Assembly: GCA_016938235.1 (NCBI GenBank)
Contig: JAFGVA010000121.1
Coordinates: 1 to 64,000, forward strand
DNA from: Bacteroidales bacterium
Lineage (GTDB): Bacteria > Bacteroidota > Bacteroidia > Bacteroidales > UBA10428
Length of the DNA stretch: 64,000 bases
Direction of reading: 5' to 3'
Both the position numbers and the translations under genes were made by a program. This document shows positions 9,301 through 18,111 of the stretch, in pieces (the first letter of the stretch is position 1; every line of letters begins with the position of its first letter). Below the pieces are notes generated by a model that saw only the letters and a program-made list of their open reading frames with translations, had not been told where the DNA came from and did not search any database.

Positions 9301-9735
9301 TTTACTTATTTTGATGATTCACCCTGGCCTGAAACCCCTGATGGCGAGGGTGCTTCGCTTGTGGCAATCGAAAAATATCCGACAAACGATCCGAATGAAT
9401 ATATTTACTGGAGAGCATCAACCGTTCTGAATGGTTCACCATTCTCCGATGACCAGTCAATTACTGATGTTGAAGCCATAACATATACAACGGGAAACTA
9501 CACTGTTTATCCGAATCCAACTTCAGGTTTATTATTCCTGACATACCAGGGCGATGGTTTTAATGATGCACTTGTTCGCATTTCAGATGTCAGTGGATCA
9601 ACAGTTTATGCTACATCAATAATTGGTGCGATTACTATAGATTTTGGAAGCTTAGGAGTTGCACCCGGAGTTTATATAATAAATATAAGGGAAGACAATC
9701 AAAGTCAAACATTTAAAGTAGTTTATACTCCCTAA
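6364..9735 (+). CDS. secreted CotH-kinase/lamin-tail protein with T9SS sorting domain
   Basis: A 1123-residue multidomain surface protein with a GTG start after AGGAGAG. Domains in order: signal peptide (~1-26, ending LKAQ); a galactose-binding/jelly-roll-like region (~30-190, FIVWVNGQEAFRR); a chitobiase/HEX C-terminal-type domain (~205-290, YTLDGSNP); the CotH region (~343-760; IRIRGGWSRHNDFPKHAFRL is the hallmark, then DKIDLRTAQNY and YWGVFQTQE); a second chitobiase-type domain (~795-860, YYTLDGIDPR); a lamin-tail domain (~870-1000, KVTELHYHP); and a type A T9SS domain (~1046-1123, YPNPTSGLLFL). CotH proteins of spores are atypical protein kinases; the role of the secreted Bacteroidota forms is not established. 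The gene looks intact, unlike its upstream neighbours. Confidence 0.88.
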   Translation: MRLKRHLPLWITFIAGFSIAINLKAQINFPEGSSYKFLKGSEALSLSSNWMQPGFDDSSWPTASAPFWYGDGSGGTEITDMMNAYSTFYLRTTFDAATVKNINQINVSTDYDDGFIVWVNGQEAFRRYAPEIPSYNAFATELHESGTPENFIADSFMVKLVEGTNLLAVQVFNENLASSDIHFDISLSAEPSAAVLQDTVGITFSHPAGMYGSPFTLTLTSPDATANLVYTLDGSNPQYSATAITAGANASVSIDPASTTGRPATPAVTVRASIIKNGYLASIPRTRTYIFLDKVLSQSYPGGSWPDYDVNGQIIDLEMDSKIVNDSRYSGKVDDALLDIPSISIVTDNENMFDAGSGIYVNAWGHGINWEKMCSVELINPDGTEGFNVNAGIRIRGGWSRHNDFPKHAFRLFFRQEYGFSKLEYPLFGDEGVDEYDKIDLRTAQNYAWSNGEWNHMTMVREVFSRDCQRDMGQPYTRSRYYHLYLNGMYWGVFQTQERSEARYASDYFGGNKEDYDVVKVSTENWEYRVEATDGVLSTWQQIYNMCHGGFASNEAYFNLEGKNQYGDYVPGKQVYVDIDNLIDYMLTIFYTGNFDAPTSSFGNNQGPNNFYALFNRDDDSKGFVFFNHDAEHALMIDEVNPGIGLYENRVTLEGMNVSGVTGFHPQWLHEKLTANKEYRQRFIDRVARHMTAGGALTEEKCLERFNKRVDELDMAIIAESARWGDSKSDYARNKNDQWLPEINRIRNEFFPVRTDIVLDQMRDAGIWTNILPPDAYISGSLLRELRYNISGSEVVTLKNPKSEGTIYYTLDGIDPRMTGGAISTRAIQYNNENIMLNGSALIKARIYNNGSWSGIREITFVSRRDDLSKLKVTELHYHPEDIIDGQDTTNGKSYEFIEFKNIGETALNLSGLVLDSAVYYEFPNGVILPPYKFYVIATKPKYFFQKYGRTPSGNCEGFFDNSGEFVLLNDSQGNEILSFTYFDDSPWPETPDGEGASLVAIEKYPTNDPNEYIYWRASTVLNGSPFSDDQSITDVEAITYTTGNYTVYPNPTSGLLFLTYQGDGFNDALVRISDVSGSTVYATSIIGAITIDFGSLGVAPGVYIINIREDNQSQTFKVVYTP

Positions 9736-9757
9736 CAGCAGTTTTTGAAAAAGATAC

Positions 9758-9790
9758 AATCAGGGCTTAAGAATCAGGCCCTGATTTTTT
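9758..9790 (+). terminator. terminator of the CotH gene, overlapping the end of the opposite gene
   Basis: A stem AATCAGGGC/GCCCTGATT with an 11-base loop and a trailing T run. The stop codon and last residues of the minus-strand gene that ends at 9760 lie inside this palindrome. Confidence 0.75.
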
Positions 9791-12759
9791 CTTCCGTCGA
9801 TAAGCACTTTAAAATACTTTTCAGTTTTTACATGCCTGATAGTATCAGATTCATACCCGGATGATAAGCTGTCGAGAAATTCAAAATCGCAGAACCCATC
9901 ATCGATGTATGGGTTGATTGTGAAGTATCCAACGCCAAAGCTGGTTAAGTTGTGAAAGAAATGAGTACCCTGGCTAGGGTCTACCCTATAGTGTTCAAGT
10001 CCCGATTCGACGATAACCCTTGCTGCTGAAATTTCGGGCCATTTAACCGGAATGCCTAACCAGGGGTCGCTTGAACCCCATCTGCCGGGACCAATTAATA
10101 TATAGTTCTTATTCTCCTTAAGGAATTTTTCGTTTAGTTTTCCCAATTCTTTTACTAGTTTGTTATTGTTAGACGGCTCAAAGCTTTGAGGCTTAATGTA
10201 AATAATATCGGAAATACCCCTGATGGTTCCGTTGCCCATGGCATTCCGGGAGTACAGAACCGATTTTGATTTGTTTATTTTTCCTTCAAGATCAATATTT
10301 TCCTTATCAACTGAAACGATCGGACGAACCTGGAGGTAGTTCAGTATTTTAGGTTCTCCTTCCGGAGTATTCAGATTTGCTGCGAACTCTATTTCAACAT
10401 CAGAGTTCATGGCTTCTTTGCTTATAGAAAGTAAATCGTTTAAGATCTCAGCTAAGGGGAATTGATTGTGATTCAGGATGCCTGAAAAGGTAACCACTTT
10501 TTTGCCTTCATAATAATTTCCGTCTCTAAGCACATTGTTTTCAAAATCATAGGTCGAGGTAACCATACTCAGCGAAGGATTGTTTTCAGCATCTGAAATA
10601 CGAAGTTTTTGCAGATTAACACTGTCTGATGTCGAGGGTATAAACGCTTCTGCATTAAGGTCGAGTGCATAAAAATATTTTTGAGTGTTTTTTAATGCAC
10701 TTTCAGGGTTGGCCAGTTGAATTATCCGTTTCGGGTGTTTTGGAGAAAATCTTAAACAGGTACTACCATCAACAATAAGTTTTCCTAAGCCAAAAGCAAC
10801 ATCAACAATACCGTCCTGAGTTTTTTCAGGCGCAATAGGATAGTAGTTTAGTGAACGAGCCACACCACTTAAAGTAGGGTAGTAGAGATTGTTATGAACA
10901 GTTCCGCAAACTGCCTGAAGAATAACTCCCATTTTTTCTTCATCAATAAGATTTGATGTGACTGACATGTACGATTTGCTCATTTTATAGTATACCGAAG
11001 CATATACCGATTTTATTGCACGCTCAAGAAGTTGAACCAAAAGACCGGTATTTTTTGTGTGCGGAACCATGTAGGTGTTATAAATTCCTGCAAAAGGCTG
11101 ATAAAATGAATCTTCAAGTTTGCTCGATGAACGCACTGCGATGGGCGATTTAGCCAGGCTTGAAATTGTGATGAGTGCCTCACTTATGGAAGATGGAAGC
11201 TTGGCATCAAGAAAATTCTTTAATACAGCTTCGTCCGGAATATCATTTAGTACCACCGAATATAAATTATTCAGAGTCATAAATTCCTCAAAGATGTCTG
11301 TAGTTAGCACAGTTGTTGACGGAATTGTAACGATTACATCAGGGTATTTGCTGAATAATCCTTCCTTTTTAATTACAGAGTTCATAAATGCAAGACCGCG
11401 CGCCTTGCCTCCCAGGTTCCCGTCACCAATTCTTGAAAAGAATACGTAGTCATCGAAGCGACTTTTATCAAACTCGGCAATTACTCCACGAGCCTTACTT
11501 ACACGGTAGCTGGTTATTCCATCGTAGATGTATTTTCTTACAGCATCCGGAGTAGCAAAATCATCGTATTGAGCATCTTTAAATTTCCGTGCAATGGGAA
11601 AAAGTGCCCGGGCATTTAACCATTTCGAAATATCATCGTGGCGGGTATGGTACTCCAGTATTTTATTCGGAATGGAGAGAATCAATTCCTGAAATTCTTT
11701 CAGATTATTTGCTTCTGAAACAACCTCATTGGTTTCAGGATTTATAAAATGAAATGAACCAAATCCAAAGTTTGAAATAACATAATCTTTTAGGTCAATC
11801 AGCAGGTTTTCGGAATATTTATTCAGGAATCCGGCATCATATACTTTAGCGTATGCTTCGTTCGACGAATCTGATGATTGCAACAAAAAGGGAATATTGG
11901 GGTCTTCTTTTTTTACTGTCCGGCATAAACGAAGTCCGGCTTTTGTCTTTGTATCCCTTCTGTCAGGGCGGTACTTGTAGCTTACATCCGAGATAATACC
12001 AAGCAGGTTGTTTCGGTATTTATTAAATAATTCCAGCGCATTATCATAATTGTTTGCCACAAGAATTTTTGGCCGACCTCTTCTTCGAAGCATTTGCTGG
12101 TGTTCGTTCAATGCCTCTTTCATTACTTCTTTCGATTGCTCCAGAATAATCCGGTATAAATTTGGCAAATAAGACGACATGTACCTTACCGAATCCTCAA
12201 CCAGAAGAATGGCCTGCACCCCGATATTTAATATATCGTTCTCGGCATTCATTTTATCTTCAATAAGTTTAATGATGGCCAGAAAAATATCGGTATTGCC
12301 CAGCCAGCAAAAAACATGATCAATACCCGAAAGATCAACTTTCTCCAGTCTGAGCGAAACCTCCCTCGAAAAGTGAGTAAGCACAACAATCGGAGTCTGC
12401 GGGTATTTTTCTTTAAGAAGTTTAGCAAATTTAAAGGTGTCGACATCCTTTATGCTGAGCATGGGGATAATAAGATCGATATCTTCTCTGTCTAAAATTA
12501 AAAGTGCTTTTTCTGCTGAATCGGCGTGCAGAAAAACAGGCGGATATCTTAGATTCAGCGATACGTACTCGTTAAAAATTTGTTCATCAATACGGCCATC
12601 CTCTTCGAGGGTAAAAAAATCGTAGTTACTGCACAGCACCAAAACCTTCCTGATTCGTTTCTGCATAAGCAAGTTAAACGAAGTGTCGGAAAAATAATAT
12701 GCTGTCCTGTTACTCAAATTTATATGTTTATCATATAAATATATAATGAAATACGACAT
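9760..12759 (-). CDS. receiver-domain PEP synthase/PPDK N-terminal-like protein
   Basis: A 999-residue cytoplasmic protein. The N-terminus holds two response-regulator-like regions: ~35-170 (VLVLCSNYD, DLIIPMLSIKD, PIVVLTHFSRE) and ~230-340 (KILVANNYDNALEL, GIISDVSY, PFLLQSSDS). The C-terminal two-thirds is a pyruvate/PEP dikinase nucleotide-binding domain: IGDGNLGGKARG near 450, IAVRSSSKLEDS near 545, and a conserved GPGRWGSSDPW near 890. No phosphohistidine swivel or PEP-binding barrel follows, so it is not a complete PEP synthase or PPDK. It lies 27 bases downstream of korB across a terminator. Similar proteins are common in Bacteroidota and are usually annotated only as PEP/pyruvate-binding; a link to pyruvate or PEP metabolism is inference. 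Confidence 0.8.
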   Translation of the reverse strand: MSYFIIYLYDKHINLSNRTAYYFSDTSFNLLMQKRIRKVLVLCSNYDFFTLEEDGRIDEQIFNEYVSLNLRYPPVFLHADSAEKALLILDREDIDLIIPMLSIKDVDTFKFAKLLKEKYPQTPIVVLTHFSREVSLRLEKVDLSGIDHVFCWLGNTDIFLAIIKLIEDKMNAENDILNIGVQAILLVEDSVRYMSSYLPNLYRIILEQSKEVMKEALNEHQQMLRRRGRPKILVANNYDNALELFNKYRNNLLGIISDVSYKYRPDRRDTKTKAGLRLCRTVKKEDPNIPFLLQSSDSSNEAYAKVYDAGFLNKYSENLLIDLKDYVISNFGFGSFHFINPETNEVVSEANNLKEFQELILSIPNKILEYHTRHDDISKWLNARALFPIARKFKDAQYDDFATPDAVRKYIYDGITSYRVSKARGVIAEFDKSRFDDYVFFSRIGDGNLGGKARGLAFMNSVIKKEGLFSKYPDVIVTIPSTTVLTTDIFEEFMTLNNLYSVVLNDIPDEAVLKNFLDAKLPSSISEALITISSLAKSPIAVRSSSKLEDSFYQPFAGIYNTYMVPHTKNTGLLVQLLERAIKSVYASVYYKMSKSYMSVTSNLIDEEKMGVILQAVCGTVHNNLYYPTLSGVARSLNYYPIAPEKTQDGIVDVAFGLGKLIVDGSTCLRFSPKHPKRIIQLANPESALKNTQKYFYALDLNAEAFIPSTSDSVNLQKLRISDAENNPSLSMVTSTYDFENNVLRDGNYYEGKKVVTFSGILNHNQFPLAEILNDLLSISKEAMNSDVEIEFAANLNTPEGEPKILNYLQVRPIVSVDKENIDLEGKINKSKSVLYSRNAMGNGTIRGISDIIYIKPQSFEPSNNNKLVKELGKLNEKFLKENKNYILIGPGRWGSSDPWLGIPVKWPEISAARVIVESGLEHYRVDPSQGTHFFHNLTSFGVGYFTINPYIDDGFCDFEFLDSLSSGYESDTIRHVKTEKYFKVLIDGRKNQGLILKP

Positions 12760-12760
12760 A

Positions 12761-12782
12761 AAAAAAGGGGCTCGCTGGCCCC
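12761..12782 (-). terminator. terminator after korB
   Basis: A GGGGC/GCCCC stem with a six-base loop. The A run on the plus strand at 12760-12766 gives a U run after the stem on the minus strand. It sits five bases after the korB stop. Confidence 0.6.
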
Positions 12783-12786
12783 TAAA

Positions 12787-13815
12787 TTATTCTTCAACTT
12801 TAAAAGTATTTCCGCTTTGAAGCAAATCGTTAACCGATTTTATATTTGTTTTTTCCTTGGCGACCTTTATTTGATCGTATAGCATATCTTCATATACATA
12901 TGTTTTCCATTTTCTGATAACACCCATTGCCATCGGATAATCAGGCAAGGTCATTCTCGAAAGCATGTAGTGTCTGGTGTCATCGTGGCTATGCGCATCA
13001 TGCACCAAAATATCATCTTCGCGAATACCGTTTTCGCCAATTGTTACCACAACCAGCTTCGAACCGGCCTGAATAATTCCCTTATCTCTTTTTTTACCAA
13101 AAATCATGGGTTTCCCGTGTTCGAGATAAATCTGGTGTTCTTCACGAACTTCTTTACCGGTAATATCTTCGTGGACTTTGTTATTGAAAATCACACAATT
13201 CTGATATACCTCTACCAGGGAGGTGCCTTTGTGTTCTGCAGCTTTAGTAAACACTTCGGTCATCATTTTCGGATCGGTATCAACCACCCTTGCAAAGAAT
13301 GTTCCCTGAGCGCCCATCGCCAGTTCGCCGGGCAGGAATGGGTTTTCAATTGTACCATCGGGAGATGTCTTTGTAATACTTCCAATCGGAGTAGTTGGCG
13401 AATATTGACCTTTTGTCAGGCCATATATTTTATTATTGAACAGAATGATGTTAACATCGAGGTTTCTTCGCAGAATGTGGATAAAGTGATTGCCGCCAAT
13501 GGCCATAGAGTCTCCATCACCTGTTACAATCCAGACACTTAAATCGGGATTTGCAATTTTAATGCCCGAAGCAATAGCCGGAGCTCTGCCATGCAAACTA
13601 TGAAATCCGTAGGTGTTAATATAATAAGGGAATCTTGATGAGCACCCGATACCCGATACAAACACAATATTTTCTTTCTTTACGCCGGCATTTGGCAATG
13701 CTTTTTTTATTGCAGATAAAACTGCATGACCGCCACAACCGGGGCACCACTTCACAGGATAATCAATATTGAAATCCTGAGGGGTTACTATTGGAGCTGC
13801 TAATTCAAAACTCAT
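12787..13815 (-). CDS. korB: 2-oxoacid:ferredoxin oxidoreductase, beta subunit
   Basis: The TPP-binding beta subunit (342 residues) of a ferredoxin-dependent 2-oxoacid oxidoreductase, most likely the 2-oxoglutarate enzyme that makes succinyl-CoA or runs in reverse for CO2 fixation. Cluster cysteines are C24 and C27 (WCPGCGG) and C58 (GIGCSS). The TPP motif is GDGDSMAIGGNH (99-110), followed by NNKIYGLTKGQYSPTT, which is typical of this subfamily. It starts one base after the korA stop, so the two are translated together. Substrate choice between 2-oxoglutarate and other 2-oxoacids cannot be settled from the motifs alone. A ferredoxin-linked enzyme points to anaerobic metabolism. Confidence 0.9.
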   Translation of the reverse strand: MSFELAAPIVTPQDFNIDYPVKWCPGCGGHAVLSAIKKALPNAGVKKENIVFVSGIGCSSRFPYYINTYGFHSLHGRAPAIASGIKIANPDLSVWIVTGDGDSMAIGGNHFIHILRRNLDVNIILFNNKIYGLTKGQYSPTTPIGSITKTSPDGTIENPFLPGELAMGAQGTFFARVVDTDPKMMTEVFTKAAEHKGTSLVEVYQNCVIFNNKVHEDITGKEVREEHQIYLEHGKPMIFGKKRDKGIIQAGSKLVVVTIGENGIREDDILVHDAHSHDDTRHYMLSRMTLPDYPMAMGVIRKWKTYVYEDMLYDQIKVAKEKTNIKSVNDLLQSGNTFKVEE

Positions 13816-13816
13816 A

Positions 13817-15664
13817 TTAAATATCCTTCAGTAATTCTTTAAATTTATTTTTCAATTCCGAAATAAAGAATGGCAATCCTTGCACCTTATTGTATTGCAG
13901 GTAGTCGAATTGAGGATGTTTAGATCGCAGATAGGATGCAAATTGCCCCAGGTTAAGTTCACAGACTATTAATTTTTTATAGTTATGAAAAACATCTTTT
14001 GTGTTTTTTGGAAGCGGATTAATGTAATTAAACTGGGCAAGGCTTATTGAATATCCTTCCTCCTGAAGTTCTTTAACTGCCATGTATAAAGCACCATATG
14101 TGCCTCCCCAGCCAATTACCAGAAGATCACCCGATTTCTGACCAAAAACATCAAGTTTAGGAATAAAGTTAGCTACTCTTTCTACTTTTTCTTCCCTGTT
14201 AAGAATCATAACTTCATGATTAGCAGGGTCATGCGAAACTAATCCTGTAATATCTTCTTTTTCGAGGCCGCCTATTCTGTGCCTTAGCCCTTCTTGTCCG
14301 GGAATAGCCCATTTTCGTGCCAGTTTTTCTGAATCACGCTTGTAAGGCTGATAATCCGGGTCGTTATCTTCTACCATTGGGGGATTTATTTCAGGCAAAG
14401 AATTCACATCAGGGATAGGCCATAATTCAGAGCCATTTGCCAGGTAGCCATCGGTTAATAAAATTACCGGAGTCATATGTTCCAGTGCTATTTTTGCAGC
14501 CTGATATGCAAAATTAAATGAATTGGCCGATGTTGATGCCGCTAAAACAACAACCGGGCATTCGCCATTTCTTCCATAAACAGCCTGAAACAGGTCGCTT
14601 TGTTCTGTTTTTGTAGGCAGGCCTGTTGAAGGACCACCTCTTTGCACATTAACAATTACCAGGGGTAATTCTGTAATTACAGCAAGTCCGATAGCTTCGC
14701 CCTTAAGTGCCAACCCCGGGCCCGATGTTGATGTGGCTGCCAGTCTTCCTGCAAACGCTGCTCCTATAGCAGAGGTAATACCTGCTATTTCATCTTCTGC
14801 CTGGAACGTAATGCAATCAAGATTTTTCATCTTGGTTAATTCCTGTAGTATTTCAGTTGCAGGAGTTATAGGGTAGGAGCCCAGAAAAAGTTTTCTTCCC
14901 GAACGTTCCGAAGCTGCCAGCAATCCCCATGCAGTTGCCTGGTTTCCGTTAATGTTTCTGAAAAGACCTTTACCCTTTGATGCCGGGTGCACCTGAAATT
15001 TAACAGTCATTGCTTCAACAGTTTCTGCATAATTGAACCCGGCGTGCAATACTGCAATGTTTGGTTTTATCAGATCAGGTTTCTTCTCAAATTTTTTAGC
15101 AATAAAATTTTCGCCAATCTTTAAGTCTCTGTCAAAAAGCCAGTAAAGAATGCCGGCAACAAACTGATTCCTGATTTTATCGGCAGTTTGTTTATCTATT
15201 CCAAATTCGCTAACTGTTGCACGCGTCAGATTAGAGATAGGGGCTTTAACAACATTAAAACCTTCCAGACTGCCGTCGTGCAGAGGATCTTCTATATATC
15301 CTGCTTTTTTGTAATACTTGTTATCAAAGTTGTCGATATCGATTATAATTGTTGCTCCGGGCTTTACCCATTTAAGGTTTGCTTTTAAAGCTGCAGGATT
15401 CATTGCAACCAGTACGTCTGCCATATCACCCGGGGTAGATACCTCTTTGTGGCCGATATGCACCTGGAATCCCGAAACACCCGCAATAGTTCCTTGCGGT
15501 GCTCTGATTTCAGAAGGATAATCGGGAAAAGTTGACAAATCGTTTCCAACATACGCTGATGTGTCAGAAAACTGGCTGCCTGTTAGTTGCATTCCATCGC
15601 CAGAATCTCCGGCAAACTTAACAACCACTTCATCCAGTTCAATTATTTGCTTTGTTTTAGCCAT
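13817..15664 (-). CDS. korA: 2-oxoacid:ferredoxin oxidoreductase, fused gamma-alpha subunit
   Basis: A 615-residue fusion of the gamma domain (~1-195; FAGDSGDGMQLTG at 16-28) with the alpha or pyrimidine-binding domain (from ~255; GSYPITPATEILQ, FQAEDEIAGI, TSTSGPGLALKGE, RGGPSTGLPTKTEQ). This gamma-alpha arrangement is the usual two-gene KorAB form. With KorB it makes the complete enzyme, which transfers electrons to ferredoxin. The alpha motif PSTGLPTKTEQSDL binds CoA/TPP in relatives. It is the first gene of the operon; 182 bases separate it from the dsbD-like gene upstream, room for its own promoter. Confidence 0.92.
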   Translation of the reverse strand: MAKTKQIIELDEVVVKFAGDSGDGMQLTGSQFSDTSAYVGNDLSTFPDYPSEIRAPQGTIAGVSGFQVHIGHKEVSTPGDMADVLVAMNPAALKANLKWVKPGATIIIDIDNFDNKYYKKAGYIEDPLHDGSLEGFNVVKAPISNLTRATVSEFGIDKQTADKIRNQFVAGILYWLFDRDLKIGENFIAKKFEKKPDLIKPNIAVLHAGFNYAETVEAMTVKFQVHPASKGKGLFRNINGNQATAWGLLAASERSGRKLFLGSYPITPATEILQELTKMKNLDCITFQAEDEIAGITSAIGAAFAGRLAATSTSGPGLALKGEAIGLAVITELPLVIVNVQRGGPSTGLPTKTEQSDLFQAVYGRNGECPVVVLAASTSANSFNFAYQAAKIALEHMTPVILLTDGYLANGSELWPIPDVNSLPEINPPMVEDNDPDYQPYKRDSEKLARKWAIPGQEGLRHRIGGLEKEDITGLVSHDPANHEVMILNREEKVERVANFIPKLDVFGQKSGDLLVIGWGGTYGALYMAVKELQEEGYSISLAQFNYINPLPKNTKDVFHNYKKLIVCELNLGQFASYLRSKHPQFDYLQYNKVQGLPFFISELKNKFKELLKDI

Positions 15665-15846
15665 TATTTTCTTCGAAATATTTAATAAATATTTTAGCTA
15701 CAATAGCGTTAATTGTAACAATTATAGAAATTCTTTTTAGCAAATAAATTATTCTATTCGTTAAAGTTTTCCAAGAATGAGCAAAATCACCTTTTGGTGT
15801 TTAGAATAATGATTTTCATCAGAAAAACAGTAGAATACAAGTATGT

Positions 15847-17940
15847 TTATTTATAATTCATAGTTCCTTCTTTCAGGAAATGAATAAATGCGTCAACATC
15901 ATTGCTGTAGGTGTAATATCGAGTCGAATTGGTTAAAATGTTCCCATTCGCATCAACAATTACATACATGGGCAAAGCATTGCTGTTATATTTTGAAATT
16001 TGTAAGTCAAGATTTTTCTTACCCAGGGTTTTCTTTATTCTGCCATCAATTTCCGAATATACCCACTCATTTTCAGGTAGTTTGGTTCTGTCATCTGTAT
16101 ATAGAGCCAAGAGAACAAAGTCTTCTGAAAGAATTTTCTGCACTTTGTCATCACTCCAGACTTCAGCATACATTTTCTTACAATTTTTGCATGAGTGACC
16201 TACAAAGTCAACTAAAACCGGCTTATTTATTTTTTTTGCACAGGCCAGAGCTTCATCCCAGTCGAAGTATCCTTTTAAATCATATGGCAGGTGTAATTTA
16301 TCGGCGTATTTCGGAGATTCTTCACACAAGTTGTATTCAGCAGTACCCACATCAAATTCTGATTCAGAATTTCCGGCAGCAGGTTTAAATTCACTTGTTT
16401 CAGTCGGAGGTAAGAAAGGAGTAAATGCCTTTAACGGGCTTCCGAATAATCCGGGAACAAGGTAAACAGCTACTGAAAAAGATGCAATAGCGAGGAATAA
16501 TCTTGGAACACTTAAAAAAGGGATATCGCTATCGTGTGAAAATCTAATTTTGCCCAGAAGATATAAACCAAGTAGTATGAAAGTCACTATATTGAGTGAT
16601 AATATCACATCTCTGTTAAAAATAGCCCATTGTGTATTTCCAAGGAATATATAAGAAGCAATAATCATCAGAAATGCAAAAACCACTTTTACTCCATTTA
16701 GCCAGCCACCTGATTTTGGCATTTTCTTTAACATTCCCGGAAAAATTCCTAATAATACAAAGGGAAATGCAAAAGCAGCAGAGAAACCAATCATTGCAAT
16801 AACCGGAGAAATTATTTCACCTGTCATGGCAGCTCCAATGGCCACTCCGGCAATAGGTCCAACACACGAAAATGATACAATTGCTGTAACCAGGGCCAGG
16901 AAGAACGGAGCCAGTAAGCCACCTTTATCGACCTCGCTGTCGAGTTTATTTGAAAGTTTGCTGGGTAGTACCAGCTCGAATACACCAAAGAAAGATACCG
17001 CAAAAATTACGAGTACTGCAACAATGATAATATTTGCCAGCCAGTGTTTGGTGAGCTCTGTAAGGTCAATCTGGAAAATACCGGCTGCTAAACCAACAAG
17101 TGCATAGATAAAAACAATTGATAATCCGAAGAAAACAGCCTGAAAAACTCTTTTTGCAGTGGAGTTATCGCGCATAAAAAAAGCAACAGTTAGCGGAATT
17201 ATCGGGAAAACACAGGGTGTAAAAATAGCCAGTAAACCTTTGCTTAAGGCCTCAAAAAAGATTTGCCACAGTGTTTTTTCAGGTTCCTGATTCTGCTTGA
17301 CAGGTTCTTCAGCAATAGCAGATTCCTGTGTGCTTTCAACCTCTTTTGTTTGTTCAACAGTATCTTCGGTTATTTCGTCAGAGATAACGGAGGTGTTGGT
17401 TTCGATGGTATTTACTTGTATAACAGGAAGTTCTTTTTTCTTCTCTGGCAGCTTTGATGTTGCTTGAGCTGGTTTAGCATCGGTAGTAAATTCAAATTCT
17501 ATCTCCGAGGGGGGTAAACATCTTGAATCATCACACGACATAAACTCTATGTAACCACTTATGGTTGCTGTTTTATCTTTCAGTATAAGCTTCTGTTTAA
17601 ATACAACGGAATTATTATATAATTCCAGTTCCATATTAAAAGTCTCATCGAATTTTATTTCTGGATTTTTTGATGAAACCGGAACTTTAATTTGTTTAAA
17701 AACAGAGCTGTCGGAGTAGTTAAATGATGTTGCAATCGGTCCACCTTCAGGAATATTTAATCCATACAGATGCCAACCTGCATCAATTTTTGCAGAAAAA
17801 ATAATTTCATATTCAAAGTCACCAAGCTTTTGAATGGAAGTTTGCCATTTTACCGGATTATCAACATCGGCTTTAACTACAAAACTTACTGATAATAATA
17901 TAATTAACAGAGATATCTGTCTGATTAGTTTTTTCATCAA
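15847..17940 (-). CDS. DsbD-family thiol:disulfide interchange protein
   Basis: A 697-residue inner-membrane protein that carries reducing power from cytoplasmic thioredoxin to the periplasm. After a signal peptide (~1-24) comes a DsbD-alpha-like domain with its redox pair (MSCDDSRCLPP, near 136-143), then a low-complexity Glu/Thr linker (~175-220). The eight-helix DsbD-beta/CcdA domain (~230-480) has the two membrane cysteines in FTPCVFPIIP (~242) and SFSCVGPIAG (~358). A C-terminal thioredoxin-like domain has the motif CKNC (~585) in VDFVGHSCKNCKKM. All three redox pairs are present, so it should be active. Partners may be cytochrome c maturation or periplasmic peroxide/thioredoxin systems; nothing nearby decides this. 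Confidence 0.88.
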   Translation of the reverse strand: MMKKLIRQISLLIILLSVSFVVKADVDNPVKWQTSIQKLGDFEYEIIFSAKIDAGWHLYGLNIPEGGPIATSFNYSDSSVFKQIKVPVSSKNPEIKFDETFNMELELYNNSVVFKQKLILKDKTATISGYIEFMSCDDSRCLPPSEIEFEFTTDAKPAQATSKLPEKKKELPVIQVNTIETNTSVISDEITEDTVEQTKEVESTQESAIAEEPVKQNQEPEKTLWQIFFEALSKGLLAIFTPCVFPIIPLTVAFFMRDNSTAKRVFQAVFFGLSIVFIYALVGLAAGIFQIDLTELTKHWLANIIIVAVLVIFAVSFFGVFELVLPSKLSNKLDSEVDKGGLLAPFFLALVTAIVSFSCVGPIAGVAIGAAMTGEIISPVIAMIGFSAAFAFPFVLLGIFPGMLKKMPKSGGWLNGVKVVFAFLMIIASYIFLGNTQWAIFNRDVILSLNIVTFILLGLYLLGKIRFSHDSDIPFLSVPRLFLAIASFSVAVYLVPGLFGSPLKAFTPFLPPTETSEFKPAAGNSESEFDVGTAEYNLCEESPKYADKLHLPYDLKGYFDWDEALACAKKINKPVLVDFVGHSCKNCKKMYAEVWSDDKVQKILSEDFVLLALYTDDRTKLPENEWVYSEIDGRIKKTLGKKNLDLQISKYNSNALPMYVIVDANGNILTNSTRYYTYSNDVDAFIHFLKEGTMNYK

Positions 17941-18046
17941 TCTAATTTTAATACTAATTTACAAATTTGTATGGTTTTAAACACATGAAAGTATATAGAT
18001 GTTTCAATTAGAACAAATAAAAGTTGTTAAATCCTGTTAAGAACAC

Positions 18047-18080
18047 AAAAAAAGCTGTCCTTAAATTAAAAGACAGCTTT
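18047..18080 (-). terminator. terminator after rng
   Basis: A stem AAAGCTGTC/GACAGCTTT with a 12-base loop. The A run on its left becomes the U run on the minus strand. It lies ~30 bases beyond the rng stop. Confidence 0.7.
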
Positions 18081-18111
18081 ATAAATATTTTAAATTATTT
18101 CAGAGGAATTT

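Noticed and set aside
9760..12759. Calling the 999-residue protein a complete PEP synthase (ppsA)
   Set aside because: It has no phosphohistidine domain and no PEP/pyruvate barrel, and carries receiver-like domains instead.
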